DNA from: Alphaproteobacteria bacterium
GTDB lineage: Bacteria; Pseudomonadota; Alphaproteobacteria; Rhizobiales; Rhizobiaceae
Length of the DNA: 6,469 bases
Assembly (NCBI GenBank): GCA_017308345.1
Contig: JAFKFE010000779.1
Coordinates: 1-6,469, forward strand
Direction of reading: 5' to 3'
How positions within the stretch are numbered: position 1 is the first letter of the stretch; each line of letters starts with the position of its first letter. This document shows, piece after piece, positions 1 through 5,117 of the stretch. The translations under genes and the position numbers were made by a program. The notes beneath the pieces are model-generated. The model saw only the letters and a list, made by a program, of their open reading frames with translations. It ran no database searches and was not told where the DNA came from.

Positions 1-709
1 CCACGTCCGAGCTGCGCAGCCGCACCGCGGCGCGGTGCAGCCTGGTCCTCAGCAGGAACTGATAGGGCGTCATGCCGGCGACCTGCCGGAACGTACGCAG
101 GAAATGATAGGGGCTGGTCGCCGTGCCGTCGGCGATCTCGGCGAGCGACAAGGGCCGTTCGGCGTTGAGCTCGATCAGTCGCACGGCCTCGGCAACGCGC
201 TTCTGATCGCGGCGGCTGGGTGCCAGGTCGATTGAGGGAGAACCGGTCGAAGCCGCGACAGCCGCGCCGGCAACGCGCAGGCCGAGTTCTTCGAACGCGT
301 CGCCCTCGCCTGTTTCGCGGGCCGCCTCCGCCTCGGCCAGCAAGGGCGCCAGCGCCGGCAAGGGCGGCAGGCGCGGATCGGCAAAGCCGAGCCGCTTCGC
401 GCCCGGCAGTTCGCTCACCACGCGCTCCAGATAGGCCGGGGAGAAATGGAAGGACAGGCAGCGGTCGCCTGCGCCGTGCTCGTGCCCGCATTCGTAGCAG
501 GCGCCGGGATTGCCGAGCAGGACGGCGCCAGGCGCCAGCATCGCGGTGCCCTGGCGCGTACGATAGCGGAACGTGCCCGCTGTCACCGCGGCAACGCAAA
601 AGCCGCGATGCTCTTCCTCGAACGGCCTGTCGCCGGCAGCGGCGGTGCATACTACGTCGCACACGTGCCAGCCATGCCCGGAAGCCAGGGGTCTCTGCGC
701 GGTCGTCAT
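1..709 (-). CDS. AraC-family transcriptional regulator, C-terminus cut by the window edge
   Basis: This frame is open from an ATG at 709 to base 1, giving 236 residues with the end outside the window. It should be a DNA-binding regulator of the AraC/XylS type. Residues about 30-95 form a cupin-like sensor domain, and about 167-236 begin the AraC DNA-binding domain. The first helix-turn-helix is visible (LSLAEIADGTATSPYHFLR, then AGMTPYQFL); the second HTH is off the edge. Family members are usually 270-300 aa, so roughly 40-60 residues are missing from view. The sensor domain holds a cluster of Cys71, Cys74, His76, His78 and Cys84. The gene diverges from the DUF1579-like gene at 792 across 82 bp, the usual layout for an AraC regulator and its target, but the target is inference. 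No good Shine-Dalgarno precedes the ATG. A TATCTT six bases upstream could be a -10 for a leaderless mRNA, without a convincing -35. Confidence 0.9.
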   Translation of the reverse strand, partial: MTTAQRPLASGHGWHVCDVVCTAAAGDRPFEEEHRGFCVAAVTAGTFRYRTRQGTAMLAPGAVLLGNPGACYECGHEHGAGDRCLSFHFSPAYLERVVSELPGAKRLGFADPRLPPLPALAPLLAEAEAARETGEGDAFEELGLRVAGAAVAASTGSPSIDLAPSRRDQKRVAEAVRLIELNAERPLSLAEIADGTATSPYHFLRTFRQVAGMTPYQFLLRTRLHRAAVRLRSSDV

Positions 710-791
710 GGCCGGAAGATAGCAATTTCTCCCAAGCGAGGAACCCGACCGTGCCCTTATTGCTCGCCCTCTCCTGACAAACGAGGCAGCA

Positions 792-1328
792 GTGACAATG
801 ACCTATCCCTTCGCCGAGGCCCTGCACAGCGACGGCCCCGATCGTGACCTTGCCGAAAAACTGAAGCTCTATGGCCGCTTCATCGGCGCCTGGACGTTCG
901 ACGCCACACGCATTCTGGAAGACGGCACCTGGCTCACGGGGCGCGGCGAGGTGCATTTCGGCTGGGTTCTCGAAGGCCGGGCCGTGCAGGACGTCTGGAT
1001 CCTGCCCGCCCGGGACGCGGGCCCATCGCCGTCGCTCGGGCCGTGGACCTTCTACGGAACCACGTTGCGGGTCTACGATCCCGGCGCGGATGCCTGGCAC
1101 GTTTTCTGGAGCGATCCGCGCAACCAGTATTACAGCCGGCAACTCGGCCGCGCCGAGGACGACATGATCGTCCAGGTCGGCGCCGACGGCAGCGGCGCCT
1201 CGGTGCGCTGGAGCTTTTCGCGCATCACTGACAATTCGTTCCGGTGGCTCGGCGAACGCTCGCATGACGACGGTGCGACCTGGCGCACGGAGGTCGAGTT
1301 CCTGGCCCGGCGCGCGACTCCAACCTGA
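792..1328 (+). CDS. Hypothetical protein, DUF1579-like beta-barrel
   Basis: The 178-aa product has no signal peptide or membrane segment and is probably cytoplasmic. From about residue 27 (YGRFIGAWTFDATRILEDG) it alternates short aromatic-rich strands with turns: GEVHFGWVLEGRAVQDVW, then YGTTLRVYDPGADAWHVFW, then a closing ERSHDDGATWRTEVEF. This is the pattern of the calycin-like DUF1579 barrels, which start with a G-x-W segment and contain a 'YD...W...W' stretch. The family has no settled enzymatic role and I assign none. The start may be the GTG at 792, with GAGG five bases upstream, or the ATG at 798; the GTG has the better spacing. The gene is divergent from the araC-type regulator and 32 bp upstream of the broken VOC gene on the same strand, so the two may be cotranscribed and controlled by that regulator. 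That coding sequence is real is nearly certain; the family call is moderate. Confidence 0.85.
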   Translation: MTMTYPFAEALHSDGPDRDLAEKLKLYGRFIGAWTFDATRILEDGTWLTGRGEVHFGWVLEGRAVQDVWILPARDAGPSPSLGPWTFYGTTLRVYDPGADAWHVFWSDPRNQYYSRQLGRAEDDMIVQVGADGSGASVRWSFSRITDNSFRWLGERSHDDGATWRTEVEFLARRATPT

Positions 1329-1360
1329 GCGACCAACCAATTGTAATCATGGAGGAAACA

Positions 1361-1712
1361 ATGCTTGACCATGTCTCGATCGGCGTCCGCGACGCCGGCG
1401 TCTCGAAACCCTTCTACGACGCCGCGCTCGAGCCGCTCGGTTATTCCTGCCTCAGCCAGTCACCCGGCTCGCTCGGCTACGGCGCCCAAACGATCCGGCT
1501 TTGGGTGAACGATGCCGGCCGGCCTGTACCGGCCGACGCGGACTCGGGCCTGCATTTCTGTTTCTCGGCGCCGACGCGCGGCGTTGCGGGAAGGCGGCAA
1601 GGACAACGGCCCGCCCGGGCTCCGGGCAGCCTACGGAGACAATTACTACGCCGCCTTCGTCATCGACCCGGACGGCTACCGCCTGGAAGCTTATTGCGGC
1701 AATGCCGAATAG
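1361..1712 (+). pseudogene. Glyoxalase/VOC-family gene broken by an internal deletion and frameshift
   Basis: The first half, from ATG 1361 with GGAGG at 1351-1355, reads as a normal VOC (vicinal oxygen chelate) protein: MLDHVSIGVRD, FYDAALEPLGY, GLHFCFSAPTR. After about base 1577 this frame turns into arginine-rich nonsense ending at 1720. The correct C-terminal half continues in another frame from about 1578: AALREGGKDNG, then YYAAFVIDPDGYRLEAYCG, with TAG at 1710-1712. In this VOC subfamily roughly eight residues (x-x-VDAFHA) normally sit between the two halves. Their absence plus the frame change fits a deletion of about 26 nt (2 mod 3). The expected metal ligands are split: His4 and His65 before the break, the Glu of EAYC after it. 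A single-base sequencing error does not explain the missing residues. The product would be a 119-aa protein with an aberrant C-terminus and is probably inactive. Family identity is firm; the deletion size is estimated from memory of homologues. Confidence 0.82.
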
Positions 1713-1774
1713 CCGGCTGATTTCCCCTCCCGCCTGTTTCCAGCGCCCGGGCTTTGCTCTACCAATTGCGGAGC

Positions 1775-1803
1775 CTGGGCCTCCCCCGCCGGGGGAGGCC
1801 CAG
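1775..1803 (+). promoter_or_regulatory. 13-bp GC hairpin containing the marC ribosome binding site
   Basis: CTGGGCCTCCCCC (1775-1787) and GGGGGAGGCCCAG (1791-1803) are perfect reverse complements around a GCC loop. The right arm contains the Shine-Dalgarno GGGGGAGG (1791-1798), seven bases before the marC ATG at 1806. No T-run follows, so it does not look like an ordinary intrinsic terminator. If folded in the mRNA it would hide the ribosome binding site. The dyad is seen directly; the regulatory role is inference. Confidence 0.6.
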
Positions 1804-1805
1804 CG

Positions 1806-2435
1806 ATGCCGAGTTTCGACAGCCTGTTCAACGCCTTCGTCACCATCCTGGTGACCATCGACCCGCCGGGGCTGGCGCCGCTCTTCCTCGCCGTGACGCG
1901 CGGCATGAACCGCGAGGAGCGCCAGCAGGTCTCGGTGCGCGCGTCGGTGATAGGCTTCCTGGTCATGGCGCTGTTCGCGATCGCCGGCGCCTCGATCCTG
2001 TCGGTGTTCGGCATCACGCTGCCGGCCTTCCGCGTCGCCGGCGGCTTCCTGTTGTTCTTCATCGCCTTCGAAATGGTGTTCGAGCGCCGCCAGGACCGCA
2101 AGGAAAAGATCGGCGACGTCGCCATCACCAAGGACATGATCCACAACATCGCCGCCTTCCCGCTGGCGATCCCGCTGATCGCCGGGCCCGGCGCGATCTC
2201 GGCGACCGTGCTGCTGTCGGGCCATTTCGAAGGCTTTGCCGCCCAGGCGGCGCTGGTCGGCATCATCTTCCTCTGCCTGATCATCACCTATCTGGTGTTC
2301 GTCCTGTCGGAACGCATCGACCGCATCCTCGGCCAGACCGGCCGCTCGATCCTGACCAGGCTGCTGGGCGTGATCCTGGCGGCCTTGGCGGTACAGTTCG
2401 TGGCCGACGGCGTCAGGGCGCTGATGGCGGCCTAG
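1806..2435 (+). CDS. MarC family (UPF0056) integral membrane protein
   Basis: The 209-aa protein matches the usual length of MarC/UPF0056 proteins (about 200-220 aa). It shows six hydrophobic segments near residues 5-28, 42-66, 70-90, 117-140, 143-166 and 184-207. Family marks include the start FNAFVTILVTIDPPGLAPLF, in which the membrane-embedded DPPG turn is typical, and IPLIAGPGAISATVLL in the fourth segment, which resembles the first as expected for an internal duplication. MarC was once linked to multiple antibiotic resistance, but this was later not supported, and no transported substrate is established. The start is fixed by the family N-terminus and by GGGGGAGG seven bases upstream. 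That Shine-Dalgarno lies inside a strong hairpin. The gene converges on the osmC-type gene with only 28 bp between stops. A 6-bp GC stem at 2427-2443 spans its stop, but no T-run follows. Confidence 0.93.
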   Translation: MPSFDSLFNAFVTILVTIDPPGLAPLFLAVTRGMNREERQQVSVRASVIGFLVMALFAIAGASILSVFGITLPAFRVAGGFLLFFIAFEMVFERRQDRKEKIGDVAITKDMIHNIAAFPLAIPLIAGPGAISATVLLSGHFEGFAAQAALVGIIFLCLIITYLVFVLSERIDRILGQTGRSILTRLLGVILAALAVQFVADGVRALMAA

Positions 2436-2463
2436 CCGGCCGCAAAGCAGCTCACCTACTGCC

Positions 2464-2889
2464 CTACTGCGCAGTCGTATCGACCACCTCGAAATCATGC
2501 GTGAGCGTCGCCGTCTTCGCCATCATGGCGCTGGCCGAGCAGTATTTTTCGATCGACAGGTCGATCGCCCGCTTTACCTTGTCATGCGACAGCGCGCGGC
2601 CCTTGACGATGAAATGCATGTGGATGCGGGTGAACACTTTCGGGTCGGTCTCGGCCCGGTCGGCGTCGAGCTCGACCACGCAATCCTCGATCGCCTCGCG
2701 GCCTCTTTCGAGGATATGCACGACGTCAAAGGCCGAGCAGCCGCCGGTGCCGATCAGCACCAGTTCCATCGGGCTCGGTCCCGGCGTCTTGCCATCCGGT
2801 CCGTGCGCCGTGCCCAGCACGACCTTGTGGCCGCTGCCGGATTCGCCGACGAAAGTGCGTTCCTCGACCCATTTGACGCGTGCTTTCAC
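2464..2889 (-). CDS. OsmC family protein, YhfA-like
   Basis: The 141-aa product belongs to the OsmC/Ohr fold of thiol peroxidase-related proteins. It is closest in my recollection to E. coli YhfA (134 aa), with shared start MKARVKWVEERTFVGES, PSPMELVL, GGCSAFDVV, HFIVKGR and DLSIEKYCSA. The two cysteines in the OsmC active-site positions are present at Cys51 (GGCSAFD) and Cys117 (EKYCSAS). OsmC and Ohr proteins reduce organic hydroperoxides with such a pair; the YhfA branch has no firmly defined substrate, so peroxide detoxification is inference. The start is GTG at 2889-2887, with AAGGAAG six bases upstream. No ATG fits the family N-terminus. The gene lies downstream of the nested inverted-repeat element and converges with marC. 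If transcribed from ssb, the message would have to cross that repeat; otherwise a promoter must lie near the repeat. Confidence 0.93.
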   Translation of the reverse strand: MKARVKWVEERTFVGESGSGHKVVLGTAHGPDGKTPGPSPMELVLIGTGGCSAFDVVHILERGREAIEDCVVELDADRAETDPKVFTRIHMHFIVKGRALSHDKVKRAIDLSIEKYCSASAMMAKTATLTHDFEVVDTTAQ

Positions 2890-2920
2890 TGTGATCTTCC
2901 TTGAAAAATTCCGTCCGCGC

Positions 2921-3133
2921 TAAGGCGTGTTGAGATTCAGGTCAGGCCGCGCCGAAAATGGCGGGGTCCGAGAACCGGCCTACGCCGGCAGTAGCCTTCA
3001 TAGGGCGAAGACACTTTTTTGAGGGCTTCGGCCGGCGAAGGCCGGAGCGGAGCGTACTTGAAGTACGTGAGCACCGGAAGCGCAGGAGACCGCCGTTTGC
3101 AGGCCGGCCTCACCTGAATATCAATATGCCTTA
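2921..3133. repeat. Nested inverted-repeat (palindromic, RIME/MITE-like) intergenic element
   Basis: The outer arms 2921-2964 and 3133-3090 (reverse strand) match at 35 of 44 positions without gaps; both begin TAAGGC and share ATTCAGGT and AGGCCG. Inside is a second inverted repeat, 2975-2996 against 3045-3024, matching at 19 of 22 (CCGGCCT.CGCCGGC). A short dyad GTACTT-G-AAGTAC lies at 3054-3066. No transposase is present. The size and fold-back structure resemble mosaic palindromic elements such as the RIME elements of rhizobia; whether this is a known family member I cannot check. The right arm includes the TAA stop of the DUF2306-type gene. Confidence 0.75.
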
Positions 3134-3529
3134 CTGGCCGAACACGACGGCGTGCATGATCCGGCCGGGCAACAGCGTGAAGATGCCGGCGCCGATCAGC
3201 GCGAACAGATAGAGCTTGATCATGGCGCCGCGATGCGCGGCAACCTTGTGCGTGTGCGCATACCATGCCGCCAGCGGCACGGTGACCAGCACCAGGATCG
3301 ACAAGAGATGGATCGGGCTGAAGGGGCCGACGAGCCGGATCTGCTGGATCCAGAAGCTCGATATGGCGATGACCAGCATCAGCGCCACCCAGGCATAGCC
3401 CAGCGCGCGGTGATGCATCGTGCCTTTCGGCAGCGCCAGTTGGGCGCCGCCGATGGCTAAGGCGGCGAAGGCCGCGAATGCATGCCATGGAATGGGAGGA
3501 GGCGCCGACAGAAGTGGTCCGAGCGACAT
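3131..3529 (-). CDS. Four-helix membrane protein, DUF2306-like
   Basis: The 132-aa protein is almost entirely hydrophobic, with four likely membrane helices near residues 14-34, 43-63, 72-91 and 103-122. Histidines recur at helix ends: His16, His39/His40 (KGTMHHRALGY), His74 (SPIHLLS) and His99 (AAHRGAM). This His-helix-His layout and the HRxxGY motif resemble DUF2306 membrane proteins. Paired histidines in such bundles can bind haem, but nothing here proves it and no function is assigned. The start ATG at 3529 has GGGGAAGG four bases upstream. The gene follows ssb on the same strand after 34 bp, with its Shine-Dalgarno in that gap, so readthrough from the ssb promoter is plausible. Its TAA stop is also the outermost base triplet of the repeat at 2921-3133, so the original end of the gene may have been changed by that element. 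Confidence 0.85.
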   Translation of the reverse strand: MSLGPLLSAPPPIPWHAFAAFAALAIGGAQLALPKGTMHHRALGYAWVALMLVIAISSFWIQQIRLVGPFSPIHLLSILVLVTVPLAAWYAHTHKVAAHRGAMIKLYLFALIGAGIFTLLPGRIMHAVVFGQ

Positions 3530-3563
3530 CGTGCCTTCCCCTCAAACCGCCATTTCGAGGCGC

Positions 3564-4067
3564 TTAGAACGGAATCTCGTCGTCCAGCTCGCGCGACGAG
3601 CCGCCGCCGCCACCGCCCCTGGAGCCGCCGCCGCCGCCACGGCTGAAACCTTCGTTCGGGCCGGGGCTGCTGCCGCCGCCGGAATAATTGCCGACCTGGC
3701 CGCCGCCGCCCTCGCCGCGCGCGTCGAGCATCTGCAATTCGCCACGGAACTTCTGCAGCACGATCTCGGTCGTGTAGCGGTCATTGCCGGTCTGGTCCTG
3801 CCATTTGCGGGTCTGCAGCTGGCCCTCGACATAAACCTTCATGCCCTTCTTCAAATACTGCTCGGCCACCTTGGCGAGCTGGTCGTTGAAGATGACGACA
3901 TTGTGCCACTCGGTCTTTTCCTTGCGCTCGCCCGAGTTCTTGTCGCGCCAGCTTTCCGAGGTGGCGACGCGGATGTTGACGACCGGATCGCCGGAATTCA
4001 GGCGGCGGATTTCAGGGTCCGCCCCGAGATTGCCGACCAGAATGACCTTGTTGACGCTACCCGCCAT
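3564..4067 (-). CDS. ssb: Single-stranded DNA-binding protein SSB
   Basis: The 167-aa product is a bacterial tetrameric SSB that coats single-stranded DNA in replication, recombination and repair. Residues 1-115 form the OB fold: [20 protein letters not shown], then [10 protein letters not shown], then [19 protein letters not shown]. The DNA-stacking tryptophans Trp40, Trp54 and Trp89 match E. coli Trp40, Trp54 and Trp88. A flexible linker follows (about 116-158), very rich in glycine and serine with runs of five to six glycines. The protein ends in DDEIPF, the acidic tip by which SSB recruits partner proteins. Start ATG 4067 has GGAG seven bases upstream (4078-4075) and gives the exact family N-terminus. 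A TTGACA/TAGAAC promoter overlapping a LexA box lies about 110 bp upstream, so DNA-damage induction is expected. The DUF2306-type gene follows after 34 bp. Confidence 0.97.
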   Translation of the reverse strand: MAGSVNKVILVGNLGADPEIRRLNSGDPVVNIRVATSESWRDKNSGERKEKTEWHNVVIFNDQLAKVAEQYLKKGMKVYVEGQLQTRKWQDQTGNDRYTTEIVLQKFRGELQMLDARGEGGGGQVGNYSGGGSSPGPNEGFSRGGGGGSRGGGGGGSSRELDDEIPF

Positions 4068-4169
4068 CGTACTTCTCCGCGCTCATCCGAAACAAATTTT
4101 CAAGTCGCTCACCTTACAGCCTCGGGGCCGCCCATGCCCGCAAAGGCTGGCTTTTCCCACAAGGTTTTT

Positions 4170-4184
4170 GTTCCCTTTTCGTTC
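4170..4184. promoter_or_regulatory. LexA (SOS) box, alphaproteobacterial type
   Basis: GTTC (4170-4173), seven bases, GTTC (4181-4184) is an exact GTTC-N7-GTTC direct repeat, the LexA recognition sequence established for Rhizobium, Sinorhizobium and Rhodobacter. It lies between ssb and the divergent arsR-type gene, and its right half overlaps the -10 of the ssb promoter, where repressor binding would block RNA polymerase. Confidence 0.75.
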
Positions 4185-4209
4185 TAGTCTTGACTGTCTG
4201 CCCTGTCAA
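4181..4209 (-). promoter_or_regulatory. Sigma-70 type promoter of ssb
   Basis: On the minus strand TTGACA (4209-4204) is followed after 17 bases by TAGAAC (4186-4181). The -35 is a full consensus match with ideal spacing; the -10 is moderate. Transcription would start near 4174 and give a leader of about 107 nt before the ssb ATG. The GAAC of the -10 is half of the LexA box. Confidence 0.65.
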
Positions 4210-4279
4210 GGAATGTCAGCAATAGCCGTGGCTGAACATGGCCCTTGATATGGCGATCAAATAGCCACTTGCCAAATCA

Positions 4280-4295
4280 ATAAGTATCGACTTAT
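4280..4295. promoter_or_regulatory. AT-rich dyad over the arsR-type start, candidate operator
   Basis: ATAAGT-ATCG-ACTTAT is a 6-4-6 inverted repeat reaching into the first ATG of the arsR-type gene (4294). ArsR-family repressors commonly bind short AT-rich dyads at their own promoters, so autoregulation is likely. The dyad is seen; binding is inference. A further weak dyad, TTGAT-N6-ATCAA, lies at 4245-4260. Confidence 0.5.
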
Positions 4296-4620
4296 GCTTC
4301 TGCCCATGATCGAAGCAGAGATATTCCGGGCGCTGGCCGACCCGACCCGTCGCGCCGTCTATGAGCGCCTCACAGCCAGCGAGATGAGCGTGAGTGAGCT
4401 GCGCGCAGGCATGAGCGTGTCGCAGCCGGCGGTCTCGCAGCACCTTGCGGTGCTGCGCGGCGCAGGTCTGGTGATCGAGCGGCGCGCCGGCCGCAACGCC
4501 TATTACCGCGCCGATCCGCAAGGGCTCGACCCGCTGCTCGGCTGGATCGAGCGCTACCGCGCCTTCTGGCCGGAACGCATCGAGAAGTTGAAGACGGTTC
4601 TGAAGGGAATGGACCAATGA
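4294..4620 (+). CDS. ArsR-family winged-helix repressor without metal-site cysteines
   Basis: The 108-aa protein is a small winged-helix DNA-binding protein. It opens with EIFRALADPTRRAVYERL, the standard ArsR-family helix, then MSVSELRAGMSVSQPAVSQHLAVLRGAGLV as the helix-turn-helix, and the wing VIERRAGRNAYYRADP. There is no cysteine at all and only one histidine, so the classic arsenic or zinc sites are absent. It belongs with the ArsR-like repressors paired with AHSA1/SRPBCC proteins, whose signal is mostly unknown. The start may be ATG 4294 or ATG 4306 (MIEAEIFRALADPTRR); neither has a good Shine-Dalgarno, so a short-leader or leaderless mRNA is possible. The stop overlaps the next ATG (ATGA at 4617-4620), showing translational coupling. 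An AT-rich dyad over the start is a likely autoregulatory site. Divergent from ssb, with 226 bp between the starts. Confidence 0.93.
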   Translation: MLLPMIEAEIFRALADPTRRAVYERLTASEMSVSELRAGMSVSQPAVSQHLAVLRGAGLVIERRAGRNAYYRADPQGLDPLLGWIERYRAFWPERIEKLKTVLKGMDQ

Positions 4621-5090
4621 CAGCAACCGAAAACCCGAGGGCCAACGAGGCGCTCAGCTTCGAATGCGACCTTCCCGATCCGCCGGAGAAGGTGTGGCGG
4701 GCGCTGACCGAGCCGGAACTGCTCGCCGCCTGGATGATGCCGAACGACATGAAGGCTGAGGCCGGCAGCCGTTTCGCCTTTGCCGGACCGGACGCGCCGA
4801 TCGAATGCAAGGTGCTGGAGGCCGAGCCCGGCAGGCTGCTGCGCTATTCGTGGCGCGAGCGGCCCGGTGCGAAGGACATGGAAACGCTTCCCGCCTTTGA
4901 CAGCATCGTCACTTTCACGCTCGCCGGCACCCTCACGGGCGGCACGCATCTGCGCATCGTGCATGACGGCTTTGTGCCGGTGGCGGAGCCTGTACTCGCC
5001 GTCTCGGGCGCCGGCTGCGGGCTTTCGCTTCATGCGCGCAAGAACCCGACCGCCGCCAATGCGCCCTCAATGATGCTGCGCGCGGCCTGA
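4617..5090 (+). CDS. SRPBCC / AHSA1-domain protein
   Basis: The 157-aa product has the START-like helix-grip fold of the AHSA1 (Aha1 C-terminal-like) group, soluble and probably cytoplasmic. Marks in order are FECDLPDPPEKVWRALTEPE near residues 15-34, the following LLAAWMMPNDMK, CKVLEAEPGRLLRYSW near 64-79, VTFTLAGTLTGGTHLRIVHDGF near 98-118, and a C-terminal helix ending MMLRAA. Such proteins bind hydrophobic ligands in a cavity; no substrate or partner is established for this branch. Its ATG overlaps the stop of the ArsR-type gene by four bases, the common ArsR-AHSA1 pairing, in which the two are thought to act in one response. Whether it binds the inducer, detoxifies it, or acts on a client protein cannot be read here. 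Length is normal and no defect is seen. ClpP follows after 27 bp. Confidence 0.9.
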   Translation: MTATENPRANEALSFECDLPDPPEKVWRALTEPELLAAWMMPNDMKAEAGSRFAFAGPDAPIECKVLEAEPGRLLRYSWRERPGAKDMETLPAFDSIVTFTLAGTLTGGTHLRIVHDGFVPVAEPVLAVSGAGCGLSLHARKNPTAANAPSMMLRAA

Positions 5091-5117
5091 TCAAAAGGAA
5101 GACCGAGGAGAACCGTC

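Noticed and set aside
220..777. 185-codon plus-strand open frame opposite the AraC-type gene
   Set aside because: Arg/Pro/Ala-rich shadow of a well-supported regulator frame.
1748..1775. tRNA D-arm-like stretch on the minus strand (CAATTGGTAGAGC)
   Set aside because: The GCTC/GAGC stem and TTGGTA loop look like a D-arm, but the loop is too long, and no anticodon arm, T-arm or acceptor stem is found around it.
2427..2443. 6-bp GC stem across the marC stop as a terminator
   Set aside because: Short, no T-run on either strand, and such stems are frequent by chance in this GC-rich DNA.
1452..2498. 348-codon minus-strand open frame opposite marC and the VOC gene
   Set aside because: It is antisense to the clear six-helix MarC protein, is extremely rich in Asp, Gln, Arg and Gly without domain pattern, and has no ribosome binding site.
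2937..3545. 202-codon minus-strand open frame over the repeat and the DUF2306-type gene
   Set aside because: It overlaps a convincing membrane protein in another frame and its last third is the palindromic repeat.
3420..4187. 255-codon plus-strand open frame opposite ssb, rich in alanine
   Set aside because: It is the complement of ssb, and the alanine runs mirror the glycine-rich SSB linker codons.
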